From assembly GCA_019009955.1 (NCBI GenBank), contig CM032233.1:113917501-113981500 (forward strand): a stretch of DNA of 64,000 nucleotides, given 5' to 3'. Both the position numbers and the translations under genes were made by a program. The stretch is from Riptortus pedestris (lineage: Eukaryota > Arthropoda > Insecta > Hemiptera > Alydidae). The notes under the pieces are model-generated. The model worked only from the letters and a program-made list of their open reading frames with translations. It was not told the origin of the DNA and searched no databases. Shown here in pieces: positions 57,050 through 64,000 of the stretch (the first letter of the stretch is position 1; each line of letters starts with the position of its first letter).

Positions 57050-57698
57050 CTCACGTCTCTCTCACCCCCCCCCCCATCTACCCTTACTCTCCTACCTACC
57101 CTACCTCTCTTCCTCCCTCATCTCTCTCACTCCCTCTCTCTCATCATCTCTCTCTCTCTCACTCTCTCTCTCTCTCTCTCATCATCTCTCTCTCCCTCAT
57201 CATCTCTCTCCCATCATCTCTCTCTCTCTCATCATCTCTCTCTCTCATCTCTCTCATCATCTCTCTCTCATAATCTCTCTCATCATCTCTCTCTCTCATC
57301 ATCTCTCTTCTCATCTCATCTCTCCTCTCTCTCTCTCTCATCATCTCTCTCTCATCATCTCTCTCATCATCTCTCTCTCACCATCTCTCTATCTCACTCT
57401 CTCTCTCATCCTCTCTCTCTTCATCTCTCTCTCATCCTCTCTCTCTCTCTCTCTCTCATCATCTCTCTCTCTCATCATCTCTCTCTCATCATCTCTCTCT
57501 CATCATCTCTCTCTCATCATCTCTCTCTCATCATCTCTCTCTCATCATCTCTCTCATCATCTATCTCCCATCATCTCTCTCTCTCTCTCTCTCTCATCAT
57601 CTCTCTCCCATCATCTCTCTCTCTCATCATCTCTCTCTCATCATCTCTCTCTCATCATCTCTCTCTCACCACCTCTCTCTCTCATTCTCTCTCTCTCA

Positions 57699-57740
<42 letters not shown>

Positions 57741-57763
57741 CTCTCTCTCTCTCATCATCTCTC

Positions 57764-57799
<36 letters not shown>

Positions 57800-57995
57800 C
57801 TCTCCCACATCACTATCTCTCTCTCTCTCATCATCTCTCTCTCACCAACTCACTATATCTCATCATCTCTCTCTAATCATCTCTCTTTATCTCATCATCT
57901 CTCTCTCATCGTCTTTCTCATCATGTCTCTATCATCATCTCTCTCATCGTCACTCTCTCTCTCATCATCTCTCTCTCTAATCGTCTCTCCCTTTC
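57050..57995 (+). repeat. Polypyrimidine CT/CATCAT satellite
   Basis: About 945 bp built from CTCTCT runs and TCATCATC units, higher-order units such as CATCATCTCTCTCT repeating irregularly every 12-24 bp. Almost the only purines are the A of CAT and a few others; G is nearly absent from the plus strand. The 329-codon frame through it (Ser/Leu/His only) is a by-product, since CT-rich DNA lacks stops in that frame. The minus strand is polypurine. Confidence 0.97.
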
Positions 57996-59134
57996 AATAA
58001 TAATAACAGTAACACAATAGTAATTGTCGTACTAAATTTTTGAATAAATGGCGTTATATGGTATATTATCAGATAATATTTCTCTTGACAGAGTATAAGA
58101 TTGAATTATCGATCAATCGTTGGTTAAAAGTAGACTAATAAATAGAATAAGTGAGAGTATTCCGTGAAAAAGTGAATTTGGATTCGTAGGTAATATCTAG
58201 AAAAGTGCAGCATATAACATTACTAATCCCGGGCTGAGAGCTGCTTGGCATGAGCCCAGCTCAAATGGGTGAGGCGTAGAAAATCCTCTGCTCCCGTCGC
58301 TGGCAGGATTTATCTCGAAGGAAGTAAGCAAGAAATAAACCACAATGGATAATTGATCACCAAAAAGGATATGAGGACGCAGTGGCAGAGCGTGTCATCG
58401 CTTCGTGCCGAGCTGCTAGTAAATTTAGGTGGAAAAATTACACCGAAATTTATAAGATGTCCCGTCTATTTTTGCAGCTAAGGTTTCATGTGTTTGTGGG
58501 AGTCGGCTACCTCACCTTTTCCGTAAGATCTTTACTTAGAAGCTCCTCTTCACGGCACATCTTTCTCTCACATGTAGAGAGATTGGGTTTATGCCCAGAG
58601 CGATAGGCGGAAATGATGCGTAGTTGGCACGGTATCTGCAGCATCTACATATTTAAGTTGATATCATACATCATACAGCTTCTCATAATAGACTAGAAAG
58701 ATATAAAAGAAAAATAGAAATGAGATTTTGAAAGCCGTGCTCAAATTGTTTAAAACTTTAGCTCCCGTTGGTAATTAACGCCCTAGTCTTTGTTATTTTT
58801 CTAGCTGACGCAAATGTACATGTATATGGAAGAATCATATTTTACCAGAACCAAAATATTAAGTTAGCCACCAATTTTGGTCAAATATATCTGTCTTCTA
58901 CCGACTTAATTTTTATTATGAGGAATGGTGAAACATCCAGTAAATGATGCTCAAATCACGAAATGCATAGTAGAAACAAACAAACAAATTCGAGATATAA
59001 TCTTAACCGATAGCATCAAATACTTCGTTATACGACGATCATTGATTTTGTTCGTTCTATAAAATGTGCAATAATAATATAAATATATGCCAAGCTAGAT
59101 AGATATTGAGGTAATTTCTTAACTAATATAAACC
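57996..59134. other. Unassigned stretch
   Basis: An open frame at 58382-58606 shows no recognised domain; otherwise nothing supported. Confidence 0.5.
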
Positions 59135-59753
59135 CGACAGGCGTTGTCCTGCATGATATTTCAAGCGATTAGGTTATTAAATTTAATAATATTATGTTTA
59201 AAACAAAAGCTACTTTTAATAACAAAAAAAAACAACTTTTGTTATGTGCACGTTTGCCTAAAACAAATAGAAAATGAAATATCGCGAATTTTTTATTCAG
59301 GCCTTCCTTATAAACCCCACTCCCGTTCGAACCTAAAAAATGAAATATAGCTTATAATCATGGAAGAATTAAAGCTAATTTACATATAGAGTTTTGTTAA
59401 GTTCGGTTCAATCGTTAGTGCCCAATAAAACTGTTGTGTCCCAATTTAATTTTTTAGTGTATATTTCTTTTTTACTTTGTTATACGTCAAAAGTGAATAT
59501 AACGAAAGTTACTCTAAATAACAAACTGAACAACTTTTATCCTGAGCATATTTGCCAAAAACCAATATGAAACAAAATGTCGCTATTTTTAATTTTAGAC
59601 CTCCCTTACAACCCCCACTCCTGCTCCGTCTGCCGGGCTGATTTGCGAATCTAAACCATCCAGGGCGTCACTCAAACGCATACAAAAAAATTCATTCAAA
59701 TCGGTATAGCCGTTTAGGAGGACATACACACGTACAGTAGAATTCTATATAGG

Positions 59754-59756
<3 letters not shown>
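59135..59756 (+). repeat. Composite repeat E, diverged copy 3 (two modules)
   Basis: The start differs from copies 1 and 2 (AACCCGACAGGCGTTGTCCT). The two internal modules match: AACAACTTTTGTTATGTGCA near 59233 and AACAACTTTTATCCTGAGCA near 59530, each followed by CTATTTTTAATTTTAG-type and CCTCCCTTA or CCTTCCTTA segments. The tail CAAATCGGTATAGCCGTTTA parallels that of copy 1. Confidence 0.72.
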
Positions 59757-59811
<55 letters not shown>

Positions 59812-59822
59812 GATATATATAT
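59757..59822. repeat. (CA)n/(TA)n microsatellite following repeat E copy 3
   Basis: About 14 CA units then TA units; same relative position (after the tail) as in copies 1 and 2. Confidence 0.93.
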
Positions 59823-60430
59823 AAACTTCAACAAGTTTGGATTTTCTCATCGCTGGATATTTTAAGTTATTACGTTCCTGGTCCTAGATCTTACAGTACG
59901 TCTTACGGTAATAGTGTACCTCACTTCAACGGTTACGCTTTATCTAGTAGTAACCTGTAAAAATAAGATATTCACTCATAAGAATGTTGAATGCCATGCC
60001 TATTACAAAATCCTTTGGGAGCAAAGAGTTATTATTGAGGCTGATGCTGGCTAAAGTCGTGGGAGCCAGAGAGGATTAGTTTGTCTGTGGATGTGGTTAG
60101 GAGGAGGGGCGTGCCGTAGCAACCTCTAATTTGGTGATTGGCCCTGTGTAAATAAGGCTATTGTTGTTATACCCCTCATATCTTATCTACACCTTTTACA
60201 GGGAATTTCTCATACTCGCCTAATATCACCTTAGCCTAATGATTCAAAACCATAGTCCAACAGTCTTCAATAACCACCCACTTCAACGATGCCACTGCTT
60301 CCTATTTCATTCTGAACAAAGGCACATACATTTCCACAGTCCTTCTTCTGGCGAGTTCTTCCGCCAGTGAATGAGTTTAGTATGTGCCGGCTTGTGATTG
60401 AGTGGTTGGCTCTGCGTTAATTAAGCTATT
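59823..60430. other. Unassigned stretch
   Basis: No supported feature. Confidence 0.5.
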
Positions 60431-60620
60431 AGCAATTTCCCTTAAAGTGAATTTCCCCTGAAATTCATACATGGCTCAGTTTTTGAAAATATAGTCACGA
60501 TCCGACCTAGAAGAAGACAAAATTAATGTCCGTTTAGATAACGGCTAAAATGAAAAATAGTAAATGTCTCCCAAATCATGCGACGAATAAAAAAATCTTG
60601 TATAATGAAGATTGTACATG
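60431..60620 (+). mobile_element. Decayed HINE-like fragment
   Basis: AGCAATTTCCCTTAAAGTGA, then GATCCGACCTAGAAGAAGAC, AATGTCCGTTTAGATAACGGC and TCCCAAATCATGCGACG, keeping 5' and core order but with the slot region deleted. Confidence 0.5.
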
Positions 60621-60721
60621 TTGATCTTAGAAAGATCTACAATCATTATTTTATTTATTTTCTCAAATTTTGGCATAAAACAGCAGAAAATTATCTCCCT
60701 GAAATATAGCCATTTATAAAC

Positions 60722-61275
60722 GAGTGGCCAACCAGCAAACGTGACAATAGACGAAATGAAGTTGTACTAACGAGACTTAGGATGGGACACTCACATTTAA
60801 CGCACTCATAGCTCATGACGAGAACAGAAAGACCGCAATGCAGAACATGACATAAACCATTAAACACATACTGACTAAATGCAGGAGCATTGAATACTTA
60901 GAGACTCCACATAACATGTACGAACTTCTTACAGACAAGAGTCCACATATAAAAAATATGCTAAATCACCTTAAGGAATTGAATTTGTTTTACAAAATTT
61001 AACTTCTCTCCTTTTTATTTTGAAATAGTAAGAAATTTAATGTAATTTTGAACAAGTTTAAATAATGTAAATGTATTAGTATATAGGAATAACATTATTG
61101 TTTTTATTAAATAGCTATCTTTATTACTAGTCTAATGTTTATTTGTGGTCTTTATTAATTGTATTTAATGTTTATTTTTTTAATTCTTGATTTAGTTTTT
61201 TGTTTTCGTTTTACGTAGTTAAATGTTGAGCCAAATCTCCTAGTAGTGGCTGCTCCTGTATGAATAAATAAATTC
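60722..61275 (+). mobile_element. 5'-truncated LINE 3' end with decayed ORF2 tail
   Basis: From 60722 the frame reads EVVLTRLRMGHSHLTHS and then meets a TAG. After a frameshift it reads KHILTKCRSIEYL and ends NHLKELNLFYKI plus stop near 61002. The RLR.GHS.LTH motif followed by a C..KHIL..C segment is the conserved C-terminal end of the polyprotein of Jockey/I-type LINEs, after the reverse transcriptase. The following ~270 bp looks like a 3' UTR ending TGAATAAATAAATTC. The reverse transcriptase itself is missing. Confidence 0.72.
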
Positions 61276-62122
61276 ATTTTTCTGAAATTGGAATACTATC
61301 AGACCTCTTTAAATGTCTACGTATTCAGCGTTCTGTTAATTCCTACTCTTGCATATCAGATTTTCACTTTAAGCTGTTATGTCACAAACCATCTATGGTT
61401 CAGATTAATTTCGAGATTGCTTTGCTTAGGAGCCTGACTAAGATGAAGAATTGAACCCTGCACCCACTTAAGAAGATATTTAAGTACTCACCAAAAGGAA
61501 GTCGGATATCGGCAGGCCCTGGCAATGTAACGAGTTATTATTTTAGTCAATTCCCTCTCCATTTTTAAAATTACTTCATTAGTCTAGGAGGTCACAAATA
61601 GTTCAGGGTTTTAACTAATTAGATACTATAAAGGTAAAGGGAAACGAGGTGGAAGGTACTTACTGAATAAAATGACCACAAATTCGTTTAGTGCAATTGA
61701 AATGGAGAACTTCGCCCTCAGTAATTGGATGAGGTGTCAGAATATTCGTCTGAGCAATAAGCTACTTCAACGTCTGGGAAGCTTTAGCCCACTCATGGCC
61801 CCTTTGAGACTTCCTTTTGATGTCGCCAAATAAAAAGTACTTCTCTTCTAGCAGCCTGATCTTTAAAGTTTTGTGCTCTGTGCTCGAGTCGTCGCTCAGC
61901 ATCAGGTTAGCAAATAGAACCGTCAACTAGCTCTAATTAACTAGGCTTCCTCGATTGTGGCGAATAGTCTTAAAAGGGGTTTCTAGATTGCTATAAAAGG
62001 CAATCTCATCAGATGGAATAGAATTAGCCAAAAAAAAATGATGACGCAACAATTTCTTTTTGTTTACATTGATTTTTGTACAAGCCTAACCAGCACCATT
62101 TTATTAAATAAAATATTTAAGC
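61276..62122. other. Unassigned stretch
   Basis: No supported feature. Confidence 0.5.
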
Positions 62123-62166
62123 TGGGAATCTTCTTAGATACCTCAGCCCCTGTGTGTAAGACGTTT
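62123..62166 (+). mobile_element. Decayed HINE-like 3' end
   Basis: GGGAATCTTCTTAGATACCT, CAGCCCCTGTGTGTAAGACG before TTT follows the terminal pattern (GGGAAATCTGCTTAGTTTAC, GCAGCCCCTGCGTGACGGAC) with several changes. Confidence 0.55.
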
Positions 62167-62265
62167 AGTCGAACTGTGCAGTATTTTAGTGTAGCAGTTA
62201 TATTACTACGAATATAATTATCATTATACTTTATCATAAATTTAGCAAATAATATCCCCCCTTAA

Positions 62266-63069
62266 CCCCTTCAGACCCACTGTCCAATATATTGGACATG
62301 CCTATTTCAATGCTATATCTCCATGGATTGATCTTCTTTGGCAGAAAAATCAATTTTAATAATGATTTTAGGCTTCCAATTGTGAAACCTTTTTCTTGTT
62401 TATACCTGTTGTAGTGGCATTTCTAGCGCTTTGAACATCCAATTTTTGATATTGCTGTTTCACCCATTAAATCCATGAGTAACTAAACATCTCAAAGATT
62501 TAATTTTGCATGTATATAAGTGAAAAAATTATTTTTAAGTAGCCAGAAGCCTCTAGAAGTCATGCTTGTTAAGAAAAAAAAATTATTTTTTTCCTGGTTA
62601 TTGTATTTTCTAATAAATATGGATGTCCAACATATTGGACATCGGGTCTCAAGTGTTGCATTTCAGATGCAAAATCGCACAAAAAAAAACTAAATTTTAT
62701 TGTGTTAAATGCAAATGCCACTTGTGCATTACAAAAGAAAGGAATTGTTTTATATTCTTTCAAAGTTAAATTTTGTTCAATATTTATTATTTGTAACTTT
62801 CTATGATGTAAATTTGTTTATTAACAATTAAAAAAATATTACTAAAGTGTATTTTATTTATTTATCCAAATCCTTATCAGTAGAATAATTTGTATAAAAT
62901 ATGCCTGTTGAGACCCGATGTCCAATATATTGGACACAATTTAAAATTGTCAATAAAATTACAATTAGGAAATTAGGATTTTTTTCTCTATTTTTCCCAT
63001 GTTTCTGTAAACATGTAGAACATAAAAACAATTTTTTTAGTCAAAATATTTGAGTTGGGTCTGAAGGGG
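62266..63069. mobile_element. piggyBac-type nonautonomous element, 804 bp
   Basis: Perfect 14-bp terminal inverted repeats CCCCTTCAGACCCA (62266-62279, and complement 63056-63069), flanked on both sides by TTAA (62262-62265, 63070-63073), the hallmark of piggyBac-superfamily insertion. The palindrome TGTCCAATATATTGGACA occurs next to the left end (62281-62298), at 62919-62936 and with one change at 62624-62641. The two inner copies carry TGAGACCCGA or its complement and face each other. No transposase frame is visible. Confidence 0.85.
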
Positions 63070-63181
63070 TTAAGAGAAATCGATAATCGTGGTTGCTCTT
63101 ATGACACTTTATGAAACATTACTTCCAATATCCATCGATCCTACTTCGTAGGTGACAAAAAAGAGTTATATTCAAATTCAT

Positions 63182-63184
<3 letters not shown>

Positions 63185-63246
<62 letters not shown>
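63185..63246. repeat. (TA)n/(GA)n microsatellite inside HINE-like element 31
   Basis: TA run then about 17 GA units; standard slot after the GTGACAAAAAAGAG-type segment. Confidence 0.95.
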
Positions 63247-63252
<6 letters not shown>

Positions 63253-63760
63253 CAGACAGATAGATATATCGATTGTCTGTAAAATCTCTAGCAATCAAAA
63301 TGTTTGTTTCATCGTTAACAAACTCGATATTTAAAAGTGTCGGTGAAACTAAACACCAAGACATTAATAGCTGAAATTAGACAAGGAGGATTTACCGGGG
63401 AATAAACCGTAAATAGGATATATCTTTGTTATTAAGTCAGATCAAAGAATGTTGATATAACCTCGATGATTTACATTTCCAGGCTCGCGATAACTCTGTC
63501 TTATTGCATATTTAAGTTTCTGTAATAGTTGTAATACGCATACATACACAAATGCATTTTTAACGTATCTCAAATTTTAAGCGAGTTATTTGGATTTTTT
63601 TTTCAGCCTTAATTAAACCCCCATTTCTGCTCATGTCACATTAGCAACAAGCCAATATATAATGACATGTCTCATTCCAAACTTAAATACCAAATATTGT
63701 TTTCATTGTACCTCCACTGTGTGCAAATATTTTTGGACTGACGTAATCATTTAACCTTGT

Positions 63761-64000
63761 ACGCTTTAGACTAAAACCTTATTATTTCATATAACTATAT
63801 GAACGGTTATACACACTCAACCGCAAAAAAAAACCGAACACTTAGATTTAGTCTTATAATTTTGTTAAATACTTAATATATATGTATATTAATCTTTATA
63901 ATTAAAATAATTGGTTACTCTATAGGTTATTTAAACAAAATCTGCCAAAAGTGAATAATTTTTATTGATTATTTACACAAAAATACAATATAAAAAAAAA
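63761..64000. other. AT-rich window edge
   Basis: CACTCAACCGCAAAAAAAAA near 63812 resembles the start of some Tc1/mariner-type elements, but the other end would lie outside the window. Confidence 0.3.

Larger units (their letters stand above)
62244..63760 (+). mobile_element. HINE-like element 31, split by a piggyBac-type element
   Basis: The 5' tip is at 62244-62265 (AGCAAATAATATCCCCCCTTAA). The right half of its palindrome resumes at 63070 (TTAAGAGAAATCGATAATCG). Then follow the usual 5' module (ATATCCATCGATCCTACTTC), the slot (63185-63246), the core (CATCGTTAACAAACTCGATATTTAA) and TTAAACCCCCATTTCTGCTC. It fades out near 63760 without the terminal hairpin. The copy is old and diverged. Confidence 0.75.

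Noticed and set aside
57011..58000. A 329-codon open frame rich in Ser, Leu and His
   Set aside because: It is the translation of a CT/CATCAT satellite; polypyrimidine DNA lacks stop codons in this frame. No domain and no normal codon use.

Overview
This window looks like a gene-poor stretch of an animal, most likely arthropod, nuclear genome. The evidence is an AT-rich background, many long (AT)n tracts, no bacterial-style gene packing, no convincing multi-domain protein, and a dense layered set of eukaryotic transposon remnants (mariner, hAT, piggyBac-type, LINE, and rolling-circle-type nonautonomous elements). An insect, possibly a hemipteran, is a guess from the general look of the repeats. 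I see no rRNA, no intact tRNA and no CRISPR.

The dominant feature is one dispersed repeat family with about thirty full, partial or chimeric copies in both orientations. In its own 5'-3' direction a copy starts right after a T-run with AGCAGATTTCCC, which folds into a near-perfect palindrome around CCCTTAAGGG. About 130-200 bp in it usually carries an (AT)n, (CT)n or (CA)n microsatellite. It ends with an inverted copy of the start (GGGAAATCTGCT), a G/C-rich hairpin (ACGCAG-CCC-CTGCGT), GACGGAC and a T-run. Asymmetric terminal inverted repeats, a 3' subterminal hairpin, T/T target preference, no target duplication and an internal microsatellite are the hallmarks of Helentron-associated nonautonomous elements (HINEs; Drosophila DINE-1 is the known example). 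I call the family 'HINE-like' and distinguish a short type A (~590-700 bp), a type B with a different 3' half (~810-980 bp), a type C (~600 bp) and a long type with a duplicated internal module (~0.9-1.05 kb).

Layout: 1-3.7 kb, three HINE-like copies, the first carrying a nested hAT remnant. 3.7-7.3 kb, mostly unique AT-rich DNA. 7.3-8.4 kb, a long-TIR element split by a HINE-like copy. 10.4-10.5 kb, a weak candidate exon on the minus strand. 10.9-12.0 kb, a 78-bp minisatellite of about 14.4 units. 12.9-14.0 kb, a long foldback element whose left arm is split by a hAT-type element with an 8-bp duplication. 14.9-15.4 kb, two small TIR elements. 15.6-25.7 kb, HINE-like copies and a deleted mariner element. 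26-43 kb, more HINE-like copies, GC-richer islets and a 5'-truncated LINE with target duplication. 43.6-44.2 kb, a second hAT remnant. 45-53 kb, further HINE-like copies and two tandemly placed copies of a second composite repeat. 57.0-58.0 kb, an almost pure polypyrimidine CT/CATCAT array. 60.7-61.3 kb, a LINE 3' end with a decayed reading frame. 62.2-63.8 kb, a HINE-like copy whose terminal TTAA palindrome has been hit by an 804-bp piggyBac-type element.

No host gene can be called with confidence. The long open frames in the satellite (11123-11815) and the CT array (57011-58000) are by-products of repeats. The value of the window is its readable insertion history: at least four clear nested insertions, a microsatellite carried at a fixed position by one mobile family, and repeated module duplication inside two unrelated families. 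Boundaries are by eye and usually good to a few bases for complete copies, 10-40 bases for decayed ones.
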